NCBI GenBank assembly: GCA_014879655.1
Contig: JACSRS010000044.1
Span: 1 to 33,028, forward strand
DNA length: 33,028 nt
From: Burkholderiaceae bacterium
Lineage (GTDB): Bacteria; Pseudomonadota; Gammaproteobacteria; Burkholderiales; Burkholderiaceae_C
Direction: 5' to 3'
Shown: piece after piece, positions 23,001 to 30,502 of the stretch
Layout: each line of letters starts with the position of its first letter
Position numbering within the stretch: position 1 is the stretch's first letter
Made by a program: the position numbers and the translations under genes
The notes under the pieces: generated by a model
What the model saw: the letters and a program-made list of their open reading frames with translations, nothing else
Databases searched by the model: none
Told to the model about the DNA's origin: nothing

Positions 23001-23945
23001 GCGGGTCAGTGGCGCGCCGGGCCACAGCAGCGCCAGATCCAGCGATTCCCATGTGGCCTTGGCCTGCACCACCGGCTGTGGCTGCCACGGCTGCAACTGC
23101 GCGCTGACGACGGCGCGCATCGACGCAGACGGCACGCCCTTGGCGGGCGCTTTCGAAGGTGGTCCGGGACGTGTGTTTCGGCCAGTGCCCGGAGAAGGCA
23201 CCTGCGGTGGCAGCGAGGCGGTGCCCGCCGGCGCGATCTTCGCCTGCAGCGTCAGCTGCGCGTCGTTGCCGGCGAGCGCGCCGTTCAGTTGGGCGTCGGC
23301 CACCAGTGTCAGAGTGCGGCTGCCGCCCGGCACGGTGGCCAGCACGGTGCCACCGAGACTCAGCGCGGTGACCAGTTCGCCGCGAGCACCCACCGTCCCC
23401 GAAAACTGATAACTTCCTGATGAAAACTGAACTGATCCATTGTCAATTCGATGATTAATGCTATCAAAAAAATACTTTCCGGTCAGCGCTGTCAGGTGGG
23501 CAGCGGGCGGGCCGTCCCACACCAGCTCACCGATGCTGAACGGGATGTCCAGCCGCAATGGCAGGGACAGGTCGGTAGGTGCTGCGGCTTGCGGGCTGGG
23601 TGGGCGCTGGTCACTGATACGCAGATGGTCGACGGCAAAGCGGGTGACTTGCAACTGCCCGTCCAGCATGGCTCGCCAGTTCCACAGCAGTTCGGCACCT
23701 CGGGCTTCGACCTTCAGCCCATCTTGCGCCCAGTTCAGCGAGCCGATGCGCCCGCCCGCCAGCAACGAGCCGCTGACGTCCGCCGTCTTCAGCGACATGC
23801 CGCCGGGCCGAAGCTGAGCCGCAAGCGCCAGCGCCGTTGCCAGCGAACCCGGCGTAGCGGTCCACAGGCCCAGCGCCAGCAGCAGGCCCAGCGTCGCCAG
23901 CAGCACGAAACGCAGCGAACCGAAGACGAGGTTGAACGGCAGCAT
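20076..23945 (-). CDS. tamB: TamB translocation/assembly protein
   Basis: The start is set at 23945 (MLPFNLVFGSLRFVLL), which overlaps the tamA stop by one base (TGATG); the frame is open for 75 more codons upstream but that part lies inside tamA. The 1289-residue product has one N-terminal membrane anchor (about residues 5-30), then a very long beta-helix-like body (hydrophobic groove, AsmA/TamB family). It ends in the conserved TamB C-terminal domain, with the segments LSWLLLGRGSSGSGSDAALL, LDEVSVSGES, LTKDFYIAYEQSLTG and the terminal strand VDLIFTIRYD. With TamA it spans the periplasm, moving lipids or helping autotransporters insert. Its length is near the family norm of about 1250-1400. 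Assignment is secure. Confidence 0.93.
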   Translation of the reverse strand: MLPFNLVFGSLRFVLLATLGLLLALGLWTATPGSLATALALAAQLRPGGMSLKTADVSGSLLAGGRIGSLNWAQDGLKVEARGAELLWNWRAMLDGQLQVTRFAVDHLRISDQRPPSPQAAAPTDLSLPLRLDIPFSIGELVWDGPPAAHLTALTGKYFFDSINHRIDNGSVQFSSGSYQFSGTVGARGELVTALSLGGTVLATVPGGSRTLTLVADAQLNGALAGNDAQLTLQAKIAPAGTASLPPQVPSPGTGRNTRPGPPSKAPAKGVPSASMRAVVSAQLQPWQPQPVVQAKATWESLDLALLWPGAPLTRLSGGATVEPVGKGGWMAQVRAENAEPGTWDQQHLPLQTLRATARSDGRQWLVESLKASGAGGEAEAQGKFVEASAAWVANVRFKGIDIARVDSRMAHNALDGKIDARQSREGIEFDVQILASKQAVAAPTGPLTQLAIQSLKAQGVWQAPVLRLTTLDVQSQDESLASKLSINVKTLATQGELLLKFPGGEGNLSGAISPNAGQGTIQLKLADAAAGTRWLARWPVLGPALKPYRAAGTADLTGSWQGGWNNQGQALRLQATLAVPELTAMASGTATTASWRFSDLRADLQGTLATLTLEARGQAANGSMRYNGQISASGGRTSDGGWQARVGTTRFEMQDSRVAGSWTLQLEQPLSAAWQPGTATQALSVSAGALALTGPQPGKVRLQWQTVTGSRDRAGALNWRSQGEIDEVPLAWLGSLVDNTGGNWNLGGDLMLGGQWDISMGSQLRLRASMARRSGDLRLQGEDESAVQLTSGLREARLDLSVDNEAVTANLVWDSTRGGRLDAVVGTQLTRENGQWSWTDNAPVNGQLTAKLPRIGGWSVLAPPGWRLRGTLDGKATLAGTRAAPQWSGQLQAEDLAVRSAVDGIDFSKGRLRASLEGQRVNIESFSIRGAGDAKGGGGELSASGFALWPPLDAAGGVKAVLMELDVKAQGLRLSTRSDLRLAVSGDLQAQLKDAQFVLRGTLTADQALFILPEDTTPRLGSDVVVRSRVAGATKRAALEVTPGQVKVMPDVSVTLDLGKDFRVRGHGLATRLEGRLVLNHVTRGTLAPRLFGQIRTIDGTYKAYGQQLAIEDGVLRFSGPFDNPALEIRAVRANSTQKVGVEITGTVLSPRVRLFSEPDMPDAEKLSWLLLGRGSSGSGSDAALLQQAALALLGTNGKSPTSDLTEAIGLDEVSVSGESSNSDGTTNAAALTLGKRLTKDFYIAYEQSLTGTMGSFSIFYDLTRRLTLRARTGEHASVDLIFTIRYD

Positions 23946-25792
23946 CAGAACTTGAACCCGACGGCCAGCACCAGCCGCAGTTTCTGGGTGGCAAATCCCC
24001 AGGCCAGATCGGCCTTGAGCGGCCCCACCGGGCTGTTCCAGATCACCCCGAATCCGGCGCCCACCTGTGCCTTCAGCGCAGAAGGGGTGTTGGCCACGGA
24101 GCCAACGTCGACGAACACCGCGCTTTCCCAGTCGCTTCGCCGCCCGTTGATCTTGATCGGGCGCTGCCATTCCAGACTGCCCACGGCCAGATAGCGACCC
24201 GACGCGGTTTGCCCATCGGGCAGCGTGACACCGATGCTCTCGTAGGCGTAGCCGCGCACCGTGTTGTCGCCGCCGGTCAGGAACAGCAAGGTGGTTGGCA
24301 GATTGGCATTGGCGTTGGCCACCACTGCCCCCAGTTCGGCCCTCATCGAAAGGCGCCCGGCGTCGGGTGTGGCGATGGCGGGGCTCGGCGGCTTGCCGAT
24401 CGGCAGGTAGGCCTGCCAGCGCGCCAGCGCCCGGGCAAACGGCCAGCGGTCGGCGTCAAGGGTGGCGCCCGCGCCGACTTCCAGACTCAGGCCCTGGCCG
24501 CCGGTCGGGAATGGCAGCCCTTTGAAGGCGCGCCAGGTCCAGCCGAGGTTGGCGCTGAGCGCACTGGCGTTCGGCGGCGCGTTGATGCCGTCGTTGGTGG
24601 CGAAGTCGTACAGCAGGTACATCTTTCGGTCGAGACGGTCGGTGCTTTTGCTCTGGCCGCCGCGCAATTGCACGCTGCTGACAAGGAAGGATGGTTGTTG
24701 CTCACGCTCGATCTTGGCCGTTGCCAGCCAGCGCCAGTTCTTCTCATCGGGTGGCGCCAGCAGGTCGGTGCTGATGAACTGCTTCTTTTCGTCCAGCGAA
24801 AGGTTGGAGACGGCGCGCCAGCCCAGAACGGGCAGGAGGTGGTGGGTGTGCTCGGCGGTGAGGCGAATGCCGACGTCGGTGTTGGCGCCCACGCCCAGCA
24901 CCAGTTTCTGCTTCTTCGCTTCCTTTACCTGCACCAGCAATGGCGCGGCCTCAGGGTCGCCGGTCGTATCCAGCGACAGGAAAATTGAGTCGAAGTATCC
25001 ACTTTCGCCGATCTTTTTCTGCGCCTCCAGCAGCGCGTTCTGGTCGTAGATTTCGCCGGTGACCAGTTGCGACAGCCGGGCTGCCAGATTGGCGTCATAG
25101 CGGTCGGCGCCCTGAACGATCAGTTCGCCGATGCGAAACGGCGGCCCGGAATCGAGGCGGACGTTGAGCCGGGCGCTGCGGGTTTCCGGGTCAACGTCGG
25201 CCAGACTGTAGCCGATGATCCCGGTGGCATAGCGGCGCCGCACCAGTTCCCGCAGCGCCTTTTGCTTGGCACCGTCCCAGGCCGCCTGCGTGAATCTGTC
25301 TCCCGCACGAAGCGCCCAGTCCTGGCGGATGCCTTCACGTTGCAGCCGGTCTTTCGGATCGGTGGTGATGGGTCCTTCGAATTCGATGTGGACCTCGGTG
25401 ACCCGTGTGGGTTCACCGGGCTCGACCTTCAGCAGCAGCCGGGCGGGTGTATCCGGGGAAATGGCTGGCTCGCGCTCCAGTGAGATCGACGGCGAAAAGA
25501 AACCCTGCGTGGCCAGCAACTGCTGGCTGTCCTTGCGGGCCAGTTCGATCAGGCGGGAAATCTCTGCGTCCGTGAGATCGGGTTGATCCCTGAAGCGACC
25601 CAGCTCCAAGTTGGTCTGCAGCAAACTGCGAACCTCTGCCGGCGCCTCGATTTCCAGCTCGAATGAGCCTTGCACAGGGCTTTCAGACTTTGCAGGTGGT
25701 GGCTCCTGGGCGTGTGCCGGTACCCCCGAACCAGCGAGGATCAGGGCCAGACAGGCTGGCCGGGCGCAGCGCTGCATCCATCGCTTGAACAT
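23945..25792 (-). CDS. tamA: TamA outer-membrane translocation/assembly protein
   Basis: The 615-residue protein has a signal peptide (about residues 1-28, MFKRWMQRCARPACLALILA, then cleavage near AHAQ). POTRA-like domains come next (about 40-270, with VEPGEPTRVTEVHIEFEG and LNVRLDSGPPFRIGELIVQG), then a 16-strand BamA-like barrel. The barrel carries the conserved loop-6 motif VRGY (in GGDNTVRGYAYESIG) and ends in a phenylalanine (LAVGFKF), as do other Omp85 proteins. It is the outer-membrane partner of TamB. It starts 22 bp after the conserved small gene upstream and overlaps tamB by one base, forming a three-gene operon. Length agrees with TamA (about 570-620). Confidence 0.93.
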   Translation of the reverse strand: MFKRWMQRCARPACLALILAGSGVPAHAQEPPPAKSESPVQGSFELEIEAPAEVRSLLQTNLELGRFRDQPDLTDAEISRLIELARKDSQQLLATQGFFSPSISLEREPAISPDTPARLLLKVEPGEPTRVTEVHIEFEGPITTDPKDRLQREGIRQDWALRAGDRFTQAAWDGAKQKALRELVRRRYATGIIGYSLADVDPETRSARLNVRLDSGPPFRIGELIVQGADRYDANLAARLSQLVTGEIYDQNALLEAQKKIGESGYFDSIFLSLDTTGDPEAAPLLVQVKEAKKQKLVLGVGANTDVGIRLTAEHTHHLLPVLGWRAVSNLSLDEKKQFISTDLLAPPDEKNWRWLATAKIEREQQPSFLVSSVQLRGGQSKSTDRLDRKMYLLYDFATNDGINAPPNASALSANLGWTWRAFKGLPFPTGGQGLSLEVGAGATLDADRWPFARALARWQAYLPIGKPPSPAIATPDAGRLSMRAELGAVVANANANLPTTLLFLTGGDNTVRGYAYESIGVTLPDGQTASGRYLAVGSLEWQRPIKINGRRSDWESAVFVDVGSVANTPSALKAQVGAGFGVIWNSPVGPLKADLAWGFATQKLRLVLAVGFKF

Positions 25793-25814
25793 CCGGCTAT
25801 TCTGACAGTGCGCT

Positions 25815-26219
25815 TCAGCCCAGCTGTACGGGTTCCCCGCTGGTATTGAAGGGTATGAAGCCCTGGATCGCGCCGGCCTTGATCGCCGCCACCATTTCGT
25901 TGAGCGGGCCCTCGGCGTCGGCCGACGAAGGCACCTTGCCGTCGCGCCCCGACAGGCTGGCCGCGAACACGATCACCCAGTCCAGGCTGAACTGGCGGGA
26001 TTCCTCGACGAATTCGGCAAAGCTGCCTACCTCGTCAAGCGCCTTGTCCACACAGACCGAGGGCACCAGCGCGCCCCCATGGCCTTGCGCAAAAGCATCG
26101 CGCTGGGCCGGGCTGGCATCGTCGGGCAATTCAGCGCGGGTGAAGACGAAGAGCAGGCGTTGCGGTTCGGGTTGGGCGCGCGCGACTGCGATCAGGTCGT
26201 CAAAGCTGGAAATGTCCAT
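25815..26219 (-). CDS. Conserved hypothetical protein upstream of tamA
   Basis: The start is set at the ATG 26219 (MDISSFDDLIAVARAQPEPQ); the frame extends ten codons farther, but the nearer ATG gives the family-like N-terminus and is preceded by GGAACCC. The 134-residue protein has the motifs RLLFVFTRAELPDD and GALVPSVCVDKALDEVGSFA. It also has WVIVFAASLSGRDGKVPSSA and a C-terminal GAIQGFIPFNTSG. This is a widespread betaproteobacterial family with no established function; I recall that database entries call it a ribonucleotide reductase subunit, which the sequence does not support. No signal or membrane segment is visible. It lies 22 bp ahead of tamA, so co-transcription is likely. Confidence 0.7.
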   Translation of the reverse strand: MDISSFDDLIAVARAQPEPQRLLFVFTRAELPDDASPAQRDAFAQGHGGALVPSVCVDKALDEVGSFAEFVEESRQFSLDWVIVFAASLSGRDGKVPSSADAEGPLNEMVAAIKAGAIQGFIPFNTSGEPVQLG

Positions 26220-26295
26220 GATGGGTTCCGGGGTCAGGAAAGGCCGCAATTTTGCCAGTCACCGCACAATAAGGATTTTGCACGGAGCCGAACAC

Positions 26296-26844
26296 ATGGG
26301 AACGTCTGCCGCTTTGCCGGGTTTTGGCTCACCTGCCGTGGGCTTTGAGCAGCCATTTGAAATGCTGGAGGCCTGTCACGAGCGGGTGAACCGCACGCTG
26401 GACCTGCTGCAGCGGCTGGTGGACCATGTGGCGGCCAACGGTCACGACAAACAGTCGCGCGCAGCTGCCACCGACGTATTGCGCTACTTCGACATTGCCG
26501 CGCCGCTGCACCATGAAGATGAAGAGTTCCACATCTTCCCGGTTCTGGTCGGCGGACAGGATGCCCGCTTGCGCGACGCCATCACCGCGCTGCAGCGCGA
26601 CCATGAAATCATGGCCACCGGCTGGCAGGCGCTGCGCGCAACCCTGCTGGGCTGGCGCGACGACAAGAAGCCGCCGTTGCCCGACGCGGCGCTGCGCCAG
26701 CGCGTGGACGATTTCATCGGCATGTACGCCGCGCACATTCACACCGAGGAATCATTGGTGTACCCAGCTGCGCGGGCGCTTTTCGACGAGGCGGGGCTCA
26801 AGCGCATCGGTGCCGAAATGCAGTCCCGGCGGACGGCGGGTTGA
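26296..26844 (+). CDS. Hemerythrin-like domain protein
   Basis: The 182-residue protein starts MGTSAALPGFGSPAVGF, preceded by ACGGAG; the frame is open to 25846 but that part overlaps the opposite gene. It has the four-helix hemerythrin pattern with candidate iron ligands: His28 (ACHERVN), His72/His73 and Glu77 (LHHEDEE), His103 (RDHEIM), and His147/His149 and Glu151/Glu152 (HIHTEESLVYP). Such proteins carry a non-haem diiron centre that senses or buffers oxygen, NO or iron. The first 20 residues are a non-conserved lead-in. The gene diverges from the small gene upstream of tamA over 76 bp, where I see no strong consensus promoter. The domain call is firm, the physiological role is unknown. 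Confidence 0.9.
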   Translation: MGTSAALPGFGSPAVGFEQPFEMLEACHERVNRTLDLLQRLVDHVAANGHDKQSRAAATDVLRYFDIAAPLHHEDEEFHIFPVLVGGQDARLRDAITALQRDHEIMATGWQALRATLLGWRDDKKPPLPDAALRQRVDDFIGMYAAHIHTEESLVYPAARALFDEAGLKRIGAEMQSRRTAG

Positions 26845-26871
26845 TCAAGCCGCTGTCGCGCTGTCGAAGAA

Positions 26872-26891
26872 AGCACCGCAAGCGCGGTGCT
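26872..26891 (-). terminator. Probable terminator between convergent genes
   Basis: An 8-bp inverted repeat (AGCACCGC / GCGGTGCT) with a four-base loop lies between the hemerythrin-like gene and the VWA gene and overlaps the VWA stop. On the minus strand it is followed by TTCTT. No strong T-run is present on the plus strand, so its strength is uncertain. Confidence 0.55.
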
Positions 26892-28080
26892 ACTTGCTCA
26901 GCAGCCGCATCGCATCTTCCAGCCCCTTGAGGGTCAATGGGTACATCCGCTGGCTGACCAACTGCTGGATGACCGAAATGCTCTGGCGGTACTGCCAGAC
27001 GCCTTGCGGTTCGGGGTTGATCCAGGCGAATTTGGGGAAGGCGTTGGTGAGGCGCTGGATCCATTCGGAACCCGCTTCCTCGTTGTTGTATTCGACGCTG
27101 CCGCCGGGCTGCAGGATCTCGTAGGGGCTCATCGTCGCGTCACCGATGAAGATCAGCTTGTAGTCCTTGTTGTACTTGCGGAGGATGTCCCAGGTCGGGA
27201 ACTTCTCGGCGAAGCGACGCCGGTTGTTCTTCCACATGAAGTCGTAGACACAATTGTGGAAGTAATAGAACTCCAGGTGCTTGAATTCGGCCTTGGCGGC
27301 CGAGAACATTTCCTCGACGCGGTGGATGTGCTCGTCCATCGTGCCGCCCACGTCCATCAGCAGCAGCACCTTCACGTTGTTGTGGCGCTCGGGCACCATC
27401 TTGATGTCGAGCCAGCCCGCGTTGGCGGCGGTGGAGCGGATGGTGTCGGGCAGGTCCAGCTCGTCGGCCGACCCCTCACGCGCAAACTTGCGCAGGCGGC
27501 GCAACGCGACCTTGATGTTGCGCGTGCCCAGCTCCTGCGTGTCGTCGTAGTCGCGGTAGGCGCGCTGGTCCCAGACCTTCACCGCGCTTTTGTTGCGGCT
27601 CTTGTCCTGGCCGATGCGGATGCCCTGCGGGTTCGAGCCATAGGCGCCGAACGGCGATGTGCCACCGGTGCCGATCCACTTGCTGCCGCCCTCATGGCGC
27701 TCCTTCTGCTCCTCGAAGCGCTTTTTCAGCGTCTCCATCAGCTCGTCCCAGCCCATCTTCTCGATTTTTGCCTTTTCTTCGGGACTGAGTTCGAGCTCCA
27801 GGTTCTTGCGCAGCCACTCCAGCGGCACATCCTTGGTGAAGTCGGCGATCAGCTCCACGCCCTTGAAGTAGGCGGCGAAGGCACGGTCGAACTTGTCGAA
27901 ATGCTTTTCGTCCTTCACCAGCGCGGTGCGCGAGAGGTAGTAGAAATCGTCGATCTTGTACGCATCGTCCGAGCCCGGGCCCACCACATCGGCCTGCAAC
28001 GCTTCCAGCAGCGTCAGGTATTCCTTCACCGATACCGGCAGTTTGGCACTGCGAAGCGTGTAGAAAAAGTCGATCAGCAT
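26890..28080 (-). CDS. VWA-domain protein, CoxE-like
   Basis: The 396-residue protein has a helical N-terminal half (DUF-type CoxE region) with a segment SPFGAYGSNPQGIRIGQ. The VWA fold in the C-terminal half has a MIDAS-like motif DVGGTM (Asp243, Gly245, Thr247), a variation of D-x-S-x-S, and a later conserved KLIFIGDATMSPYE. CoxE-like proteins work with a MoxR AAA+ ATPase as a chaperone pair for metal-enzyme maturation or membrane complexes. Here the MoxR gene is two genes upstream on the same strand, with a GNAT gene between them. A strong AGGAGAG precedes the ATG, 31 bp after the GNAT gene. The client protein is not identifiable from this window. Confidence 0.85.
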   Translation of the reverse strand: MLIDFFYTLRSAKLPVSVKEYLTLLEALQADVVGPGSDDAYKIDDFYYLSRTALVKDEKHFDKFDRAFAAYFKGVELIADFTKDVPLEWLRKNLELELSPEEKAKIEKMGWDELMETLKKRFEEQKERHEGGSKWIGTGGTSPFGAYGSNPQGIRIGQDKSRNKSAVKVWDQRAYRDYDDTQELGTRNIKVALRRLRKFAREGSADELDLPDTIRSTAANAGWLDIKMVPERHNNVKVLLLMDVGGTMDEHIHRVEEMFSAAKAEFKHLEFYYFHNCVYDFMWKNNRRRFAEKFPTWDILRKYNKDYKLIFIGDATMSPYEILQPGGSVEYNNEEAGSEWIQRLTNAFPKFAWINPEPQGVWQYRQSISVIQQLVSQRMYPLTLKGLEDAMRLLSK

Positions 28081-28111
28081 CGGTCTCTCCTTTCGGCGGG
28101 CCGCCCGGCGC

Positions 28112-28711
28112 TCAGCCGTGACGGTCCAGCAGGTACAGCAGCTGTGCCCTGGCTTCGGGCCACTCGCCGGCGCGCAGGCTGTACATCACGGTGTCGCGGA
28201 TGGTGCCGTCACGGCGCAGGCCGTGGCCACGGATCACGCCGTCTTTTTTGGCGCCCAGCCGCTCGATGGCCCGCTGCGACGCAAAGTTGAAGTTGTCGGT
28301 GCGCCATCCCACCACATGGCAACCCAGGGTTTCAAACGCATGGCGCATCAGCAGCAATTTGGCCACTGTGTTCACGTGGGTGCGCTGGCAGCGCGCGGCG
28401 TACCAGGTGTAGCCGATTTCCAGCCGCTTCACTGCCGGCAGGATGTCGTGGTAGCTGCTGCTGCCCAGCACCGTGCCGTTTTCGGCGTCCAGCACGGCAA
28501 AGGCAAAGCGATTGCCGTCGCGGCGCATCTGCAGTGCCGCCTCGATGTAGCCGCGCGTCTCGCGCGGCTCGGGTACCGAGGTGACGCGGATCTTCCAAAG
28601 CTCGCCGTCCGCGGCCGCGGCGCGAAGGCCCTCTTCATGCTCAAGCCTCAAGGGCACCAGCCGCACGCCGCGCGCCTGCAGTTCGACGGGCGCGACGAAC
28701 TCGTCAGCCAT
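28112..28711 (-). CDS. GNAT-family N-acetyltransferase (RimJ/RimL-like)
   Basis: The 199-residue protein has the RimJ/RimL-type start (LQARGVRLVPLRLEHEEGL), the central beta strands RFAFAVLDAENGTVLGSSS and EIGYTWYAARCQRTHVNTVA, followed by the N-S-like FNFASQRAIERLGAKKDGVI and a C-terminal MYSLRAGEWPEARAQ. The order matches acetyl-CoA-dependent acetyltransferases of small molecules or protein N-termini. ATG at 28711 is chosen because TGAGG is well spaced upstream of it; a GTG at 28714 is an alternative. It starts 10 bases after the moxR stop and lies between moxR and the VWA gene. The substrate is unknown. Whether it acts with the chaperone pair is inference. Confidence 0.88.
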   Translation of the reverse strand: MADEFVAPVELQARGVRLVPLRLEHEEGLRAAAADGELWKIRVTSVPEPRETRGYIEAALQMRRDGNRFAFAVLDAENGTVLGSSSYHDILPAVKRLEIGYTWYAARCQRTHVNTVAKLLLMRHAFETLGCHVVGWRTDNFNFASQRAIERLGAKKDGVIRGHGLRRDGTIRDTVMYSLRAGEWPEARAQLLYLLDRHG

Positions 28712-28721
28712 CACCGTTGCC

Positions 28722-29564
28722 TCAGCGGTTGCGCTGGTTCATGAAAACCAGTTTTTCAAAAAGCGTCACGTCCTGCTCGTTTTTCAGCAGTGCGCCCACC
28801 AGCGGCGGCACGCTGACCTTGCTGTCGGTGCTTTGCAGGGCTTCGAGCGGAATGTCTTCGGCCAGCAGCAGCTTGAGCCAGTCGAGCAGTTCGGACGTGC
28901 TGGGCTTTTTCTTCAGGCCGGGCAGGTTGCGCACGTCGTAGAAGGTCTTCATCGCCGCCGTCAGCAAGTCCTTTTTCAGATCGGGGAAGTGCACGTCGAT
29001 GATCTGCTTCATCGTCTCGGGGTCGGGGAACCTGATGTAGTGAAAGAAGCAGCGACGCAGGAAGGCGTCGGGCAGTTCCTTTTCGTTGTTCGAGGTGATG
29101 AACACCAGCGGACGGTGCCTGGCGCGCACCAGTTCGCGCGTTTCGTAGCAATAGAACTCCATGCGGTCGATCTCGCGCAGCAGGTCGTTCGGGAACTCGA
29201 TGTCGGCCTTGTCGATTTCGTCGATCAGCAGCGCCACCGGCTGCTCAGCGGTGAAGGCCTGCCACAGCACGCCCTTGACGATGTAGTTGTGGATGTCTTT
29301 CACGCGCTCGTCGCCCAGCTGCGAGTCGCGCAGGCGGCTGACCGCGTCGTACTCGTACAGGCCCTGCTGCGCCTTGGTCGTGCTCTTGATGTGCCACTGC
29401 AGCAGCGGCATGTCCAGCGCCTGCGCCACCTCTTCGGCCAGCATGGTCTTGCCCGTGCCGGGCTCGCCCTTGACGAGCAGCGGACGCTTGAGCGTGATGG
29501 CTGCGTTGACGGCCAGCATCAGGTCTTGCGTGGCGACGTAATTCTCGGTGCCTTTGAATTTCAT
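28722..29564 (-). CDS. MoxR-family AAA+ ATPase
   Basis: The 280-residue protein carries Walker A GEPGTGKT (33-40), Walker B LLIDE (112-116), sensor 1 TSNN (157-160), and a likely arginine finger in FLRRCFF (170-171). The insertion pattern KAQQGLYEYDAVSRLRDSQL is characteristic of the MoxR branch that pairs with CoxE-like VWA proteins. MoxR ATPases act as chaperones for metal-centre insertion or complex assembly. The gene starts an operon (moxR-GNAT-VWA) divergent from the cytochrome c4 gene. There is no good Shine-Dalgarno before its ATG, but the N-terminus MKFKGTENYVAT is the usual one for the family. An FNR box lies 65-78 bp upstream of its start. Confidence 0.93.
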   Translation of the reverse strand: MKFKGTENYVATQDLMLAVNAAITLKRPLLVKGEPGTGKTMLAEEVAQALDMPLLQWHIKSTTKAQQGLYEYDAVSRLRDSQLGDERVKDIHNYIVKGVLWQAFTAEQPVALLIDEIDKADIEFPNDLLREIDRMEFYCYETRELVRARHRPLVFITSNNEKELPDAFLRRCFFHYIRFPDPETMKQIIDVHFPDLKKDLLTAAMKTFYDVRNLPGLKKKPSTSELLDWLKLLLAEDIPLEALQSTDSKVSVPPLVGALLKNEQDVTLFEKLVFMNQRNR

Positions 29565-29616
29565 GTTCGGGTGGAGTCGTTAAAGCGGGAAGCCGATCAG
29601 GCCGGCGGTGGGTCGA

Positions 29617-29622
29617 TATAAT
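29617..29622 (+). promoter_or_regulatory. Predicted -10 box of the cytochrome c4 promoter
   Basis: A perfect TATAAT hexamer lies 45 bp upstream of the cytochrome c4 ATG. The start point would be near 29629, within the FNR box. No good -35 is seen at 17 bp upstream, so an activator or weak -35 may be involved. Confidence 0.5.
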
Positions 29623-29628
29623 TCCCGG

Positions 29629-29642
29629 TTGATATTTATCAA
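29629..29642. promoter_or_regulatory. FNR/Anr-type binding site
   Basis: The 14-mer TTGATATTTATCAA matches TTGAT-N4-ATCAA with both half-sites perfect. It lies 24 bp before the cytochrome c4 ATG and 64 bp from the moxR start. Placed over the likely cytochrome start point, it suits repression under low oxygen. Its distance to moxR would also allow activation, but no matching -10 box is seen there. Confidence 0.8.
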
Positions 29643-29666
29643 ACCCTGATCGATTGTGCGCGCAAA

Positions 29667-30332
29667 ATGAACAAGTTGTTGACCACGGTATTTGCCTTTG
29701 CTGTCGCTTCCGTGACGGCTGTTTCAGCCCAGGCCGAGGCCATCAAGGGTGACGCAAAGGCGGGTGCCGACAAGAACGCCATGTGTATCGGCTGCCATGG
29801 CATCTACCGTTACCAGGCGAGCTTCCCCGAAGTCTACAAGGTGCCCAAGATCTCGGGGCAGGGCGCAGGCTACATCGTCGCCGCACTGACCGCCTACAAG
29901 AAAGGCGAGCGCAAGCACCCGACGATGCGCAGCATTGCCGACAGCCTGAGCGAGCAGGACATGGCCGATCTGGCCGCGTTCTATGAAGCCAGCGGCAAGA
30001 CCGACGCGGCACCGGCGCCTAAGCCGGCGCACGAGCCCAGCACGGCTGTCGCCGAACTGCTGAAGAAGGGCGCCTGCCTGTCCTGCCACGGTGAAGGCTT
30101 TGCCAAGCCGATCGATCCGAGCTATCCCAAAGTGGCCGGCCAGTATGCCGACTACCTGTTTGTCTCGCTCAAGGCCTACAAGGACGACACGCACCAGACC
30201 TGGGGGCGTGCCAACGGCATCATGGGTGGCGTGGCCAAACAGTTCAGCAATGCCGAACTGAAAGCTCTTTCCAAATACATCGAGTCGCTCGACGGTGAGC
30301 TCAAGACGGTTCCTGAGCGCAAATTCCGCTGA
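29667..30332 (+). CDS. Dihaem cytochrome c4
   Basis: The 221-residue protein has a Sec signal peptide (MNKLLTTVFAFAVASVTAVS, cleavage near AQA). Two haem-binding motifs follow, CIGCH (40-44) and CLSCH (137-141), each with a later methionine as likely axial ligand (Met87 in HPTMRS and Met186 in GIMGG). The two halves show the internal repeat of cytochrome c4, which carries electrons in the periplasm to terminal oxidases. Residues about 108-125 (TDAAPAPKPAHEP) form a proline-rich linker. A -10 box and a perfect FNR site lie upstream, and a strong terminator follows. No clear Shine-Dalgarno is seen before the ATG. The identification is strong. Confidence 0.92.
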   Translation: MNKLLTTVFAFAVASVTAVSAQAEAIKGDAKAGADKNAMCIGCHGIYRYQASFPEVYKVPKISGQGAGYIVAALTAYKKGERKHPTMRSIADSLSEQDMADLAAFYEASGKTDAAPAPKPAHEPSTAVAELLKKGACLSCHGEGFAKPIDPSYPKVAGQYADYLFVSLKAYKDDTHQTWGRANGIMGGVAKQFSNAELKALSKYIESLDGELKTVPERKFR

Positions 30333-30353
30333 GCGTCGTTGCGGTCCCCGATC

Positions 30354-30381
30354 AAACCCGCCCCACTGGCGGGTTTTTTTT
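30354..30381 (+). terminator. Intrinsic terminator after cytochrome c4
   Basis: An 8-bp stem (AACCCGCC / GGCGGGTT) with a five-base loop is followed by a run of T residues ending at 30381. It lies about 20 bp after the cytochrome stop. The rest of 30382-30502 is AT-rich and holds no gene I can support. Confidence 0.92.
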
Positions 30382-30502
30382 GACCTGTTCAGCTGTTATT
30401 GACTGAATTTTTCGTCAAATCGTCAATGTTTGCTATCGAACAGTGAGTTCAATCGAGCGCAGTCGGCTTTGGCCGATGCGCCGTTGCCGATGGCACTGCG
30501 TT

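Noticed and set aside
20619-23420. 933-codon plus-strand open frame opposite tamB
   Set aside because: It is antisense to the strong tamB sequence and has no recognisable domain. Codon bias explains it.
25815-26249. Ribonucleotide reductase alpha subunit
   Set aside because: A name I recall from databases for this family, but the 134-residue sequence has no reductase motif and is far too short.
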